Positions 27,697-36,929 are shown, numbered from the stretch's first letter. The stretch is 64,000 nt of DNA from Rhodobacteraceae bacterium LNNU 3342 (GCA_008711135.1 VUAW01000004.1:1-64000); one strand, 5' to 3'. The notes: generated by a model not told the origin, from the letters alone. Translations and numbers: made by a program.

Positions 27697-28994
27697 CCAT
27701 CAACATGCGAAACGTCGCGCTTTTCGCGCTGGTGGGGGTGTTGTTCATCATCACTGGGTTCCTGCAAAGCTGGAACGTCATGCTTACCATCCTGAACATG
27801 GGGCTTATCTCGGCAATCCTCGCGCTTGGTGTGAACATGCAGTGGGGTTACGCGGGGCTGTTCAACATCGGGATCATGGGATTCGTGGCGCTGGGCGGGC
27901 TTGCCGCGGTGCTTGTGTCCATGCCGCCGGTGCATGACGCATGGGCCGCCGGCGGGTTGCAGATCATCCTGGGCCTCGTGCTGGGTGCGCTGACGATCAC
28001 GGCCGCCGTCCTGTTCTGGAAGCGCGCCCCTGCAGGCACCCTGCGGGGCCTCGGCGTCACCGCAATTCTGATCGTCGGCTTCTTCCTGTTCCGCAGCGTG
28101 TTCGATCCCGGCGTTGCGGCGGTGGAGGCGGTGAATTCCGCCAGCACAGGCTACCTTGGCGGCCTGGGTCTGCCGATCCTGCTGGCCTGGCCCGCAGGCG
28201 GGCTGCTGGCGGCAGGCGTAGCCTGGCTGATCGGCAAGACGGCGCTGGGCCTGCGGTCGGACTACCTGGCCATCGCGACGCTTGGCATTGCCGAAATCAT
28301 CATCGCCGTTCTGAAGAACGAGGATTGGCTGTCGCGCGGCGTGAAGAACGTCGTCAGCCTGCCCCGCCCTGTCCCATATGAGGTCGATCTGCAACGGAGC
28401 GAGGCGTTCGTGAGCCGCGTCACCGGCTGGGGTTTCGATCCGGTGGCGGCGTCGGGGATCACGGTCAAGCTCGCCTATGCCGGCCTGTTCCTCGTGGTCC
28501 TGCTGCTGCTGGTCTGGCTGGCAGAGATGGCCCTGCGGTCGCCTTGGGGCCGGATGATGCGGGCGATCAGGGATAACGAGGTTGCGGCCGCGGCCATGGG
28601 CAAGAACGTGACCAAGCGGCACCTGCAGATCTTCGTCATCGGCTGTGCTGTCTGCGGCATCGCCGGGGCCATGATGACGACGCTGGACAGCCAGTTGACT
28701 CCGGGCACCTATCAGCCCTTGCGCTTCACCTTTTTGATCTGGGTGATGGTGATCGTCGGCGGGTCGGGCAACAACTGGGGCGCCGTGCTGGGCGGGTTTT
28801 TGGTCTGGTGGCTGTGGGTGATGGTGGAGCCGATCGGTCTGTGGTTGATGGGGGCTCTCACCTCTGGCCTGCCGGACGGGGCACTTCGCACCCATCTGCT
28901 GGACTCGGCGGCACATATGCGGCTGCTGACGATGGGACTCGTGCTGTTGCTGGTGCTGCGCTTCAGCCCGCGCGGCCTTATCCCGGAACGGTAG
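27693..28994 (+). CDS. LIV-type ABC transporter permease (LivM-like)
   Basis: A 433-residue permease, at the long end for LivM. The family core is plain: ALGVNMQWGYAGLFNIGIMGF, the SDYLAIATLGIAEI motif and the loop LRSPWGRMMRAIRDNEVAAAAMGKNV. Compared with shorter LivM proteins there is extra sequence after the first helices (about residues 75-160) and between SDYLAIATL and the loop (about 210-260). It closes the transporter operon; the next gene begins four bases after its stop. Confidence 0.92.
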   Translation: MTINMRNVALFALVGVLFIITGFLQSWNVMLTILNMGLISAILALGVNMQWGYAGLFNIGIMGFVALGGLAAVLVSMPPVHDAWAAGGLQIILGLVLGALTITAAVLFWKRAPAGTLRGLGVTAILIVGFFLFRSVFDPGVAAVEAVNSASTGYLGGLGLPILLAWPAGGLLAAGVAWLIGKTALGLRSDYLAIATLGIAEIIIAVLKNEDWLSRGVKNVVSLPRPVPYEVDLQRSEAFVSRVTGWGFDPVAASGITVKLAYAGLFLVVLLLLVWLAEMALRSPWGRMMRAIRDNEVAAAAMGKNVTKRHLQIFVIGCAVCGIAGAMMTTLDSQLTPGTYQPLRFTFLIWVMVIVGGSGNNWGAVLGGFLVWWLWVMVEPIGLWLMGALTSGLPDGALRTHLLDSAAHMRLLTMGLVLLLVLRFSPRGLIPER

Positions 28995-28997
28995 GCC

Positions 28998-29609
28998 TTG
29001 ACTGGGCGCCAGTCCTCGTCGCGGGTTGAAGGGGCAGATATCGCGATCCTGATCCCCGCCGCGGGCGCCTCGTCCCGAATGCGAGGCCGGGACAAGCTGC
29101 TGGAAAAGGTTGACGGCCTGCCCTTGCTGGCGCGGCAGGTGGCCATGGCGCGGTCCGTCAGTCAGCGGGTCCTGGTCACGCTGCCCCCCGCATCGCAGCG
29201 CCGGAGCGTTGCGGCGGATGTGGAAGTGGTTGAGGTTCCAGACGCTTCCGAAGGCATGGCGGCATCGTTGCGGACGGGCATAGCGCTTTTGACCGATGCG
29301 CCGGGCGTGATGGTGCTTTTGCCTGACCTGCCGGAGTTGGAGCGGGGCGATCTGGCAGCGATGATGGCGGCCTTCCGGCAGGCGCCGGACCATATCCTGC
29401 GCGCCAGTTCCGGCGTCATCCCTGGGCATCCCGTGATCTTTCCGAAGGACCTGCTGGCGGATTTCGCGGCCTTGCAGGGGGACACAGGGGCTCAGCCGAT
29501 CATCCGCGCCCATGCGGCCCGGCTACGGCTTTTCCCCCTGCCTGGTGACCGCGCAACACTCGACCTCGATACCCCAGAGGCATGGGAAGCTTGGCGCGCC
29601 CGTCGTTAG
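28998..29609 (+). CDS. MobA/MocA-like nucleotidyltransferase
   Basis: A 203-residue NTP-transferase-fold protein. The nucleotide-binding loop LIPAAGASSRMRGRDKLLEKVDG matches molybdenum cofactor cytidylyl/guanylyltransferases and similar sugar nucleotidyltransferases, and DLPELERGDLAAMM and GHPVIFP follow the MocA/MobA pattern. It lacks any clue to cofactor or sugar specificity, and no molybdenum cofactor genes are near. The start is a TTG three bases after the LivM-like stop, without a strong ribosome site, so translation may depend on the upstream gene. Its stop overlaps the stop of the opposing gene. Confidence 0.75.
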   Translation: MTGRQSSSRVEGADIAILIPAAGASSRMRGRDKLLEKVDGLPLLARQVAMARSVSQRVLVTLPPASQRRSVAADVEVVEVPDASEGMAASLRTGIALLTDAPGVMVLLPDLPELERGDLAAMMAAFRQAPDHILRASSGVIPGHPVIFPKDLLADFAALQGDTGAQPIIRAHAARLRLFPLPGDRATLDLDTPEAWEAWRARR

Positions 29610-30040
29610 TCGAGCACGCCCATCTGTTTCTGTTCCCGCGCATAGGCCCAAAGCCCGGCCGAAACCGCAACCGCCCCTACCAGAAGCGCGACATTGCCTC
29701 CGCCTGCCACGGTGACCAGCCCCGGCGGCACAAGCAACAGCGCAATCAACAGCACCATCGCCGCCAGAAACCCAAGCGCCAGCGCCAGAGAGGCGCCCGC
29801 CACCCGCCCAGCCATGAGAAGCGCGCCCAGAAGCCCTGTCCAAACCGACAGCGCCCAAAGCAGGTCCGCCCAAAGCGGAAGAGAGTTCAGAAAGGTCGTC
29901 TGCTCCGGCGGGAACAGGGCGGTCCACATGTCATGTTCTATCCGCCAAAGCACGTAGACGGTCGCCAGAAAGGCCTGCCACACAAGCGTCAGCACGGTCA
30001 TTGGCCAAAAATGCCATGGTGTTTCCGGATGATAGATCAT
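29606..30040 (-). CDS. uncharacterised four-helix membrane protein
   Basis: A 144-residue integral membrane protein with four predicted hydrophobic helices (about residues 14-32, 59-78, 81-105 and 112-132) and the N-terminal motif MIYHPETPWHFWPM. I do not recognise a functional family. ATG 30040 is chosen since AAAGGGCG lies just upstream; the extension to 30115 is not membrane-like. A CtrA-like operator lies 120-150 bases upstream and could serve this gene or the divergent kinase gene. Confidence 0.7.
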   Translation of the reverse strand: MIYHPETPWHFWPMTVLTLVWQAFLATVYVLWRIEHDMWTALFPPEQTTFLNSLPLWADLLWALSVWTGLLGALLMAGRVAGASLALALGFLAAMVLLIALLLVPPGLVTVAGGGNVALLVGAVAVSAGLWAYAREQKQMGVLD

Positions 30041-30159
30041 CAACGCCCTTTCGCCTGCCGTGCCGGCAGCCTGCCCGTGCGGCGCGCTACTGTCCAGCCC
30101 GAAGTTTGAGCGCATTTCCGCCGAACGCTACGCTAGCCTTTGCTTATGACACAAATTCG

Positions 30160-30186
30160 TTACATCGTTGTTAACGGAATTTTAAC
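30160..30186. promoter_or_regulatory. phased CtrA-like operator
   Basis: Three half-sites are spaced exactly 11 bases apart: TTAC (30160-30163), TTAA (30171-30174) and TTAA (30182-30185) followed by C. The last two give a perfect TTAA-N7-TTAAC, the known CtrA binding motif. The site lies in the divergent promoter region between the membrane protein (start 30040) and the kinase-like gene (start 30282). Function is inferred, but a ctrA gene is in the same window. Confidence 0.65.
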
Positions 30187-30281
30187 AAAGTCTGGGCCGG
30201 TGCGGCTTCTGAGGCATTTTTCTGTTCTCCTTCCTTAGCGCTCCTGCCCCTTGATGTGTTTTTTACAAGTACGGGTGCAGC

Positions 30282-31355
30282 ATGCGACCAGAGACGGGCC
30301 TCAACGTGGTGCGGAGAGAAATTTCCGGAGCACGAGCCAAGCTAGGCAGCCTTACGCCGCAGCAAATTGAACATCTTATGAGGACCTATGCGCCCGGCGC
30401 GCTCCACCTCACCCGGAAGCTGCGCAAGGGAGAGCACGATTGGTGGGACCTCATGCGCTTTTCCAACGTGGCGGAATGCTTTGACAACCACGAGCTTTAC
30501 GAAAACGCGATCCGCAAGCTCGACCCGTCGATCAACTTCAACGAGCGGATTGAGGCGGAATTCACCGGCGAGGGTTCCGGACGCCACTCCCTCAACAGCT
30601 ACCGAAAAGTGCTTTTCGCGGGTCAGAATGCGCCTGTGTTCGAGAAGATCTATGCCGCGCGTTCCGATGACTACAAAAAGGTAACGTGGTACTTCGACAA
30701 GGTTCATCCCCTTGTTGGGGACAGGCTCCGGGTGCCGCGACTGCTGTTTGGCAAGGGAAAGAAGATCAGGGCGCTCTATTTCGAGTGGTTCGAGGGCCTG
30801 ACCCCTGCCGCGGCACCTGACCTGCTTGATCTTTATGCGCCTTTCCAGGCGGTGGTGAATGAACTGAAGATCTCCAGCGATGATCCGGTCATCACCGACT
30901 ATACCCGCCGCCCGGTGTTCCGGCAGGGCTGTGCGCGGGTCGAAGAACTGGTGGCGCGCTGGACCGGCGACAAGGGTGCCTTCCGCCAACTGGAGCAGGT
31001 GATCCGGCCGATCCTGCACACCCACGTACCCCGCGTTTTCACGCACGGGGATCTGACCACGCAAAACATTTGCCAGGATGGCACCCTGCTCGACTTTGAC
31101 CTCTGTGGCCTTTTCCCGCGCGGCTACGATCTTGCCTATCTTGCGGCATGGGCGCTGCGTTTCGAAAGCGCGGACGAACTTGAAGCCACGCTTGCTGACA
31201 GGTTCCTTGGCGATCACGCGCCAAGCCGGCTGGCATTTACCTATTTCGCGCTGATCCTCTATGCCCGGCTACCGGCCACGCTGAATGAGAAACTCTTGCA
31301 GGAACTCTGGCAGTCGCTTTCACGCCAATGCAACCGCGGCCTTTCCGCGGCATGA
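30282..31355 (+). CDS. APH-fold kinase-like protein
   Basis: A 357-residue protein whose C-terminal half has the aminoglycoside-phosphotransferase catalytic core: the catalytic loop FTHGDLTTQN (H255, D257, N262) and the metal-binding LLDFDLCG (D271, D273). A lysine in VFEKIY (K122) could be the ATP-anchoring residue. The N-terminal 100 residues, with KGEHDWWDLMRFSNV, match nothing I recognise. Substrate unknown; sugars, choline-type compounds or lipopolysaccharide are possibilities. No signal peptide. It is preceded by the CtrA-like operator, so cell-cycle-linked expression is plausible. Confidence 0.72.
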   Translation: MRPETGLNVVRREISGARAKLGSLTPQQIEHLMRTYAPGALHLTRKLRKGEHDWWDLMRFSNVAECFDNHELYENAIRKLDPSINFNERIEAEFTGEGSGRHSLNSYRKVLFAGQNAPVFEKIYAARSDDYKKVTWYFDKVHPLVGDRLRVPRLLFGKGKKIRALYFEWFEGLTPAAAPDLLDLYAPFQAVVNELKISSDDPVITDYTRRPVFRQGCARVEELVARWTGDKGAFRQLEQVIRPILHTHVPRVFTHGDLTTQNICQDGTLLDFDLCGLFPRGYDLAYLAAWALRFESADELEATLADRFLGDHAPSRLAFTYFALILYARLPATLNEKLLQELWQSLSRQCNRGLSAA

Positions 31356-31425
31356 GAACGTTCGGCAGCGCCGGAAACCTGATCCGGCTGCACCGATTTC
31401 CGATTGCAATGTGATGTGAAATCCG

Positions 31426-31509
31426 TGGTGCCCGAGGTCGGACTCGAACCGACATGCCTTGCGGCGGCGGATTTTGAATCCGCTGCGTCTACCATTCCAC
31501 CACTCGGGC
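31426..31509 (-). tRNA. tRNA-Leu, anticodon CAA
   Basis: The minus strand folds into a type II tRNA of 84 bases including an encoded CCA. The seven-base acceptor stem GCCCGAG/CTCGGGC is perfect. The anticodon stem-loop is GCGGA-TTCAAAA-TCCGC, giving anticodon CAA, which reads UUG leucine codons. A long variable arm and the GGTTCGAGTCC T arm support tRNA-Leu. Confidence 0.97.
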
Positions 31510-31519
31510 CACTGGTGTG

Positions 31520-31548
31520 TTCCTAGCCGGGTGTCACGTTCTGGTCAA
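31520..31548 (-). promoter_or_regulatory. promoter of tRNA-Leu
   Basis: On the minus strand TTGACC (31543-31548) and TAGGAA (31520-31525) are separated by 17 bases and lie 11 bases before the mature tRNA 5' end. The strong -35 and close placement fit a stable-RNA promoter. Confidence 0.65.
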
Positions 31549-31612
31549 GCGGCGCTTGACGTGCGGGCTTGGCCGTGGTGCATGGGGGCCGTGGCCGCAG
31601 GCAGGGATGCAG

Positions 31613-32191
31613 ATGATCCGCGCAACTTATGACTGGACACTCTCGCTTGCGCAGAGCCGACACGCTCTCTGGGCACTGGCAGTGGTGGCGTTTCTTGAAA
31701 GCTCGGTCTTTCCCATCCCGCCGGATGTGCTGATGATTCCGATGGTGCTCGCCCGGCCCTCGCGGGCGCTGCTGATCGCTACTGTGGCGCTTGCGGCCTC
31801 GGTCGCGGGCGGGCTGCTGGGCTATTACATCGGCTGGGGCCTGTTCGAAAGCGTGGGGCGCCCGGTGCTCGAATTCTACGGCAAGGACGCGTATTTCGGC
31901 ACCTTCTCTGACAGGTACAATGAATGGGGCGCCTGGGCTGTGTTGATCGCCGGCGTGACGCCCTTCCCTTACAAGGTCATCACCATCCTGTCGGGCACGA
32001 CGGGTTTGTCACTGCCGGTCTTCATTGCCGCGAGCATTATCGCGCGCGGGCTGCGGTTCTTTGTTGTCGCTGCGCTTCTGTGGCGGTTCGGCGCCCCCAT
32101 CCGCGACTTCATCGAACGCCGCCTAGCCTTGGTCTTCACGCTTTTCGTCGCGATCCTGCTGGGCGGGTTCGGCTTGGTGAGCTTCATATGA
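31613..32191 (+). CDS. YqaA/DedA-family membrane protein
   Basis: A 192-residue membrane protein of the SNARE-associated/DedA-like group, YqaA type. It has about five hydrophobic segments, the FLESSVFPIPPDVLMIP motif (about residues 27-43) and the conserved ITPFPYK-like AGVTPFPYKVITILSG. The group includes candidate lipid scramblases or flippases, but the role here is unproven. I choose ATG 31613 because AGGG lies at suitable distance; ATG 31607 is the alternative. It overlaps dsbB by four bases. Confidence 0.83.
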   Translation: MIRATYDWTLSLAQSRHALWALAVVAFLESSVFPIPPDVLMIPMVLARPSRALLIATVALAASVAGGLLGYYIGWGLFESVGRPVLEFYGKDAYFGTFSDRYNEWGAWAVLIAGVTPFPYKVITILSGTTGLSLPVFIAASIIARGLRFFVVAALLWRFGAPIRDFIERRLALVFTLFVAILLGGFGLVSFI

Positions 32192-32655
32192 GCTTCAGAC
32201 TCCTGACACTGCTGGCCGCTGGCGGATCTGCGGCGCTTCTGGGTGGGGCGCTGCTGTTTCAATACGTTGGTGGGCTGCCACCTTGCCCGATGTGCATCTG
32301 GCAACGCTGGCCGCATCTGGCCGCCATTGTACTGGGCGCGATCGCGCTGGCCATGCCCGCGCGGATCTGGGCGGCTCTTGGGGCGCTGGCTGCGGCCACC
32401 ACAGCCGCGATCGGGTTCTTCCACATGGGGGTGGAGCTTCAGTGGTGGCAGGGCCCGACCACCTGCACCTCGGCCCCAATCGGGGGGCTGAGCAGCGAGC
32501 AACTGCTGGACCAGATCCTCAACGCCCCGGTCGTGCGCTGTGACGAGGTCGCCTGGTCCCTGTTCGGCCTGTCCATGGCAGGCTGGAACGGGCTGCTGTC
32601 GCTGGGGCTCGTGGCGCTCTGGCTTCTGGCATTTCGGGCGGCGCCGCGGCGCTGA
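32188..32655 (+). CDS. dsbB: disulfide bond formation protein B
   Basis: DsbB reoxidises DsbA and passes electrons to quinone in the inner membrane. The 155-residue protein has four hydrophobic segments and both periplasmic cysteine pairs: C33/C36 in PCPMCIWQRWPH, and C93 in TTCTS with C118 in VVRCDE. The ATG overlaps the stop of the YqaA-like gene, and no ribosome site is needed if coupled. No dsbA is in the window. Confidence 0.93.
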   Translation: MSFRLLTLLAAGGSAALLGGALLFQYVGGLPPCPMCIWQRWPHLAAIVLGAIALAMPARIWAALGALAAATTAAIGFFHMGVELQWWQGPTTCTSAPIGGLSSEQLLDQILNAPVVRCDEVAWSLFGLSMAGWNGLLSLGLVALWLLAFRAAPRR

Positions 32656-32723
32656 TCTTCTGGGCGCGGGCGGATGCGGCATTACCTTGCCTGCGGAAAC
32701 ACGCACGGCAAAGGGGCTGACAC

Positions 32724-33650
32724 ATGACCAAGACCTGTATCCTGATCGGCGCGCCGCTCGACGCGGGCCAGAAAACACCGGGCTGCATCATGGGCCCTGC
32801 TGCCTACCGCACCGCCGGTATTGCCCGCGCCATCACCGATCTGGGCCATCAGGTGCATGACCTTGGCGATGTCGCGCCGGGTCCCTTGCCAAGGGCGACA
32901 TCGGACAATCCCGCTGTTCACTCCTTGGCCGAAGTCGTCGCTTGGACGGAGGCGCTTGCCCAGGCGGGCCGCAAGGCGGTCGGCATGGGGATGCCCATCT
33001 TCATGGGGGGCGACCACAGCCTGTCGCTTGGTTCTGTGGCCGGAATGGCGGCCCATGCGTCGCATGAGGGGCGCCCACTGTTCGTGCTTTGGGTCGACGC
33101 CCATTCCGACTTCCATACGCCTCGGACCACGCAGACCGGCAACCTGCACGGCACGCCCGTCGCCTATCTTGCAGGGCTGGAAGGGTTCGATGCCTTCCCC
33201 CCCTTCCCGGCCCCGCTGCCGGCTGAAAACATCTGCCTGTTCGGAATCCGCTCGGTCGATCCGGCCGAACATGCGGCGCTTCTGGCGCATGACATCGCCA
33301 TCAATGACATGCGGGTTCTGGATGAATTCGGGGTCGTCGTGCCGCTACGTGCTTTCCTGGAACGGGTGGACCGCGAAAGCGGCATGCTCCATGTATCGCT
33401 GGATGTCGACTTTCTTGATCCGTCCGTGGCCCCTGCGGTGGGCACCACGGTCCCCGGCGGCGCCACTTTCCGAGAGGCGCATCTGGTGATGGAACTACTG
33501 CACGAAAGCGGGCTCGTCACCTCTCTCGACCTGGTGGAGCTGAACCCCTTCCTTGATGAGCGTGGCCGGACTGCCCGGCTGATGGTGGACCTCGTGGCCA
33601 GCCTCATGGGCCGGAAGGTGTTTGACCGGCCCACGCGGGTCTTTGCCTGA
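32724..33650 (+). CDS. rocF: arginase
   Basis: Arginase hydrolyses L-arginine to ornithine and urea using a two-manganese centre. The 308-residue protein keeps all metal ligands: H98 in GGDHSLSLGS, D125/H127/D129 in WVDAHSDF, and the aspartates of SLDVDFLDPSVAP near the C-terminus, with the substrate loop HTPRTTQTGNLHG. Agmatinase is less likely because of the arginase-type TTxTGNLHG segment. The gene stands alone after dsbB; its stop lies three bases from the stop of the opposing usg gene. Confidence 0.95.
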   Translation: MTKTCILIGAPLDAGQKTPGCIMGPAAYRTAGIARAITDLGHQVHDLGDVAPGPLPRATSDNPAVHSLAEVVAWTEALAQAGRKAVGMGMPIFMGGDHSLSLGSVAGMAAHASHEGRPLFVLWVDAHSDFHTPRTTQTGNLHGTPVAYLAGLEGFDAFPPFPAPLPAENICLFGIRSVDPAEHAALLAHDIAINDMRVLDEFGVVVPLRAFLERVDRESGMLHVSLDVDFLDPSVAPAVGTTVPGGATFREAHLVMELLHESGLVTSLDLVELNPFLDERGRTARLMVDLVASLMGRKVFDRPTRVFA

Positions 33651-33653
33651 TCC

Positions 33654-33923
33654 CTAGTGCAGGGTGAACTCGCCCACCACGTTGCGCCATTCGCCGGGGC
33701 CGATCAGCTTGCGGTGGGTAAAGCGCACCGAATGCAGCGGCCCCTCGATCTGTTCCTGCCAGAATTCGATGAACTGGAACAGGCGGGGGTAATCCGGCGC
33801 AAGGTCGTATTCCTGCCAGACAAAGCTGTTCAGGACGTGCCGATGGTCCGGCATCCGGTAGTAAAGTTCGGCCGTGGTGAGCCCATAGCCCTTCAGCATC
33901 AGTTCCGTCTCGTTGGGTTGCAT
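33654..33923 (-). CDS. Usg family protein
   Basis: An 89-residue protein of the Usg family found in alphaproteobacteria. The sequence ELMLKGYGLTTAELYYRMPD near the N-terminus and FVWQEYDLAPDYPRLFQFI are the conserved parts. The family was named from an open frame near tryptophan genes; a biochemical role is not known to me. No signal peptide or membrane helix; aromatic content is high. It converges with the arginase gene. Confidence 0.88.
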   Translation of the reverse strand: MQPNETELMLKGYGLTTAELYYRMPDHRHVLNSFVWQEYDLAPDYPRLFQFIEFWQEQIEGPLHSVRFTHRKLIGPGEWRNVVGEFTLH

Positions 33924-34038
33924 CGCGCCCTCACTGCTTCTTCTATCCGAAATGATGACGCATCTGCAGCGATTTTCAACGATTACAATCTGTTAGCAGG
34001 CAGTCGGCGTGGCTGCTGACATGTGCGTCCCTGTGCCA

Positions 34039-34068
34039 TTGCACCCACTGGTTGGGATGGTCTATACT
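34039..34068 (+). promoter_or_regulatory. probable gyrA promoter
   Basis: TTGCAC (34039-34044) and TATACT (34063-34068), 18 bases apart, make a reasonable vegetative promoter. It would start transcription near 34075, about 40 bases before the GTG start codon. Confidence 0.5.
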
Positions 34069-34112
34069 GCACACAACAAAATCTAGCGACGACCGAGAGA
34101 GGCGAAAGCACC

Positions 34113-36887
34113 GTGAGCGACCTTCCGGAATCCCCTGAAAACGCAGAAGAAACGCCGCCTGAGCGGCCGCATTACGAGGGGCCCACGGTTTCCATCGCGG
34201 ATGAGATGAAGGCCTCCTACCTCGACTACGCGATGAGCGTGATCGTCAGCCGTGCGATCCCCGACCTGCGCGACGGGCTGAAGCCGGTGCACCGCCGCAT
34301 CCTGTACGCGATGCATGAAACCGGCAACACCCATGACAAGCCCTACCGCAAGTCCGCCCGTCCGGTGGGCGACACAATGGGTAAGTACCATCCCCACGGC
34401 GACGCCGCGATCTATGACGCGCTGGTGCGGATGGCCCAGCCGTTCTCAATGTCGCTCAAGCTTCTGGATGGCCAGGGCAACTTCGGCTCAATGGACGGCG
34501 ACTCGGCGGCTGCTATGCGTTATACTGAAGTGCGGATGGACAAACCGGCAGCCTTTCTTCTCGCCGATATCGAGAAGGAGACGGTCGATTTTCAGGACAA
34601 CTACGACGGCAAGGATCGCGAACCCACGGTCCTGCCGGCGCGGTTTCCGAACATGCTGGTCAACGGCGCGGGCGGCATCGCCGTGGGCATGGCCACGAAC
34701 ATCCCGCCCCACAACCTGGGCGAAGTGATCGACGCGACGCTGGCGCTGATCGAGGACCCGGACCTGTCGTCCGAGCAGCTGATGGAGTTCATCCCTGCCC
34801 CGGACTTCCCCACCGGCGGCGTGATCCTAGGCCGTTCAGGCGCACGCAAGGCCTACTTGGAAGGCCGCGGCTCCGTCATCGTGCGCGCCAAGACGCGGGT
34901 CGAGGAGATCCGCAAGGACCGCTACGCCATCGTCGTGGACGAGATCCCCTACCAGGTGAACAAGGCCTCGATGATCGAAAAGATCGCCGAGATGGCCCGC
35001 GACAAGCGTATCGAGGGCGTCGCCCATGTGCAGGACGAATCCGACCGGATTGGCGTGCGCGTGGTGATCGAGCTCAAGCGCGACGCGACGCCGGACGTGG
35101 TGCTGAACCAGCTGTTCCGCTTCACGCCGATGCAGACCTCGTTCGGCTGCAACATGCTGGCGCTGAATGGTGGCCGGCCCGAACAGCTGACGCTGCGTGA
35201 CTTTCTCACGTATTTCATCAGCTTCCGCGAGGAAGTTGTTGCACGGCGCACCGCGTTCGAACTGCGCAAGGCACGCGAGCGCAGCCACATCCTGTGTGGC
35301 CTTGCCGTGGCCGTAACCAACGTGGATGAGGTCGTGGCGACGATCCGTTCCTCGGCCGACCCGGCAGAGGCGCGCGAGCGGCTGATGACCCGTCGCTGGC
35401 CGGCCAGCGACATCGCCGAATACATCCAGCTGATCGACGATCCAGGCCACCGGATGAACGAGGACGGGACCTACAACCTGTCGGAAACACAGGCACGCGC
35501 GATCCTTGAGTTGCGGCTGCAGCGGCTCACCGCGCTTGGCGTCAAGGAAGTCACGGACGAACTGCAGGAACTCGCGGCCAAGATCCGCGACTACCTCGAC
35601 ATCCTGCGTTCGCGTTCGCGGATCATGGCGATCATCTCCGATGAGTTGCGTGAGGTTCGTAACGCCCACGCCGTCCCCCGCCGGACCGAAATCGCCGACT
35701 GGGCCGGCGACATGGACGACGAGGACCTGATCGAGCGGGAGGACATGGTCGTCACCGTGACCTCCGGCGGCTACATCAAGCGGACCTCACTGGCGGAATT
35801 CCGGGCGCAGCGGCGCGGGGGCAAGGGCCTTGCAGGGATGGCCACCAAGGAAGACGACGTGGTGACCACGCTTTTCGTGGCCAATACGCACACGCAGCTT
35901 CTGTTCTTCACCACCGATGGGATGGTCTACAAGCTGAAGACCTGGCGTCTGCCTCTGGCGGGTCGCAATGCCCGCGGCAAGGCGATCGTCAATATCCTGC
36001 CGATCAGCCCCGGCGTCTCCATCGCGGCGATCATGCCGGTGGATGTGCCCGAGGATGAATGGGAAAACCTGCAGATCATCTTCGCCACCTCGGCCGGTGA
36101 TGTGCGCCGCAACGCGCTATCGGATTTCACCAACGTCATGCGCAACGGCAAGATCGCGATGAGGCTACCCGACGGCGTGAGCCTTGTGAACGCGCGCATT
36201 GCGGATGAGAATGACGACGTTATGCTGGTGACGGCAATGGGCCGCGCGATCCGCTTCCCCACGACAGACGTGCGGATCTTCAAGGGCCGGGACTCCACCG
36301 GCGTACGCGGCATCCGTCTGACGGATGAGGATCGCGTGGTCTCGATGGCGGTCATCCGCCACTTCGATGCGCGCCCGGAGGAACGGGTGGCCTATCTCAA
36401 GATGCGCCGCGCAGCCGAAGGGGCACTTGATGATGGCGCCGAAAATGACGAGGACGAAGAAGGGGTCGAGGCAGGCCAGCTGAGCCTTGAACGGTACGCG
36501 GAAATGTCCGCGGCCGAGGATCTGATCCTGACGATCACCGCCCGCGGCACCGGCAAGCTGTCGTCGAGCCATGACTACCCGGTGCGTGGTCGCGGTGGCC
36601 AAGGCGTGATGGCGCGGGACAAGGCGATGCGCGGCGGGCCGCTGGTGGCAAGCTTCCCCGTTGATCTGAGTGATCAGATCATGCTCGCGACCTCTACCGG
36701 GCAGTCGATCCGGGTTCCAGTTCAGGGAATTTCGTTCCGGTCGCGAAGCGCGGGCGGGGTGAGGGTCTTCAACACCGGCACGGATGAATTCGTCGTCTCG
36801 GTCGCGCGGATTGCGGATCAGGGCGAAGAAGCCGAACAGACCGTCGCCGACGCCGTCAACAACGCCGATGAGGGGGGCGAGGCGTAA
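34113..36887 (+). CDS. gyrA: DNA gyrase subunit A
   Basis: GyrA is the breakage-reunion subunit of gyrase, which introduces negative supercoils. The 924-residue protein has the N-terminal winged-helix/tower domain with catalytic Tyr137 in AMRYTEVRM, the GyrA-box region (QRRGGKG) and six-bladed C-terminal domain. The quinolone-determining helix reads [10 protein letters not shown]: the residue equal to E. coli Ser83 is Ala98, while Asp87 is kept (D102). An acidic insert (about residues 775-790) lies within the C-terminal domain. Start is GTG 34113 behind a GAGAGG site. Confidence 0.98.
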   Translation: MSDLPESPENAEETPPERPHYEGPTVSIADEMKASYLDYAMSVIVSRAIPDLRDGLKPVHRRILYAMHETGNTHDKPYRKSARPVGDTMGKYHPHGDAAIYDALVRMAQPFSMSLKLLDGQGNFGSMDGDSAAAMRYTEVRMDKPAAFLLADIEKETVDFQDNYDGKDREPTVLPARFPNMLVNGAGGIAVGMATNIPPHNLGEVIDATLALIEDPDLSSEQLMEFIPAPDFPTGGVILGRSGARKAYLEGRGSVIVRAKTRVEEIRKDRYAIVVDEIPYQVNKASMIEKIAEMARDKRIEGVAHVQDESDRIGVRVVIELKRDATPDVVLNQLFRFTPMQTSFGCNMLALNGGRPEQLTLRDFLTYFISFREEVVARRTAFELRKARERSHILCGLAVAVTNVDEVVATIRSSADPAEARERLMTRRWPASDIAEYIQLIDDPGHRMNEDGTYNLSETQARAILELRLQRLTALGVKEVTDELQELAAKIRDYLDILRSRSRIMAIISDELREVRNAHAVPRRTEIADWAGDMDDEDLIEREDMVVTVTSGGYIKRTSLAEFRAQRRGGKGLAGMATKEDDVVTTLFVANTHTQLLFFTTDGMVYKLKTWRLPLAGRNARGKAIVNILPISPGVSIAAIMPVDVPEDEWENLQIIFATSAGDVRRNALSDFTNVMRNGKIAMRLPDGVSLVNARIADENDDVMLVTAMGRAIRFPTTDVRIFKGRDSTGVRGIRLTDEDRVVSMAVIRHFDARPEERVAYLKMRRAAEGALDDGAENDEDEEGVEAGQLSLERYAEMSAAEDLILTITARGTGKLSSSHDYPVRGRGGQGVMARDKAMRGGPLVASFPVDLSDQIMLATSTGQSIRVPVQGISFRSRSAGGVRVFNTGTDEFVVSVARIADQGEEAEQTVADAVNNADEGGEA

Positions 36888-36898
36888 CGCCCCCTTTT
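36873..36898 (+). terminator. terminator overlapping the gyrA end
   Basis: GGGGGCG (36873-36879) pairs with CGCCCCC (36888-36894), followed by TTTT. The stem includes the last gyrA codons and the stop codon lies in the loop. It should reduce read-through into trmFO. Confidence 0.7.
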
Positions 36899-36929
36899 CA
36901 TCCTGCAACGCCAAGGCTACATCCGCCCC

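Noticed and set aside
27612-29513. Long open frame of 633 codons antisense to the LivM-like permease and nucleotidyltransferase genes
   Set aside because: It covers well-supported genes on the other strand, is rich in Arg, Gln, His and Pro with no domain, and is explained by the high GC content.
30147-30239. 30-codon frame starting ATGACACAAATTCG in the kinase upstream region
   Set aside because: No ribosome site, and it coincides with the CtrA-like operator and AT-rich promoter sequence.
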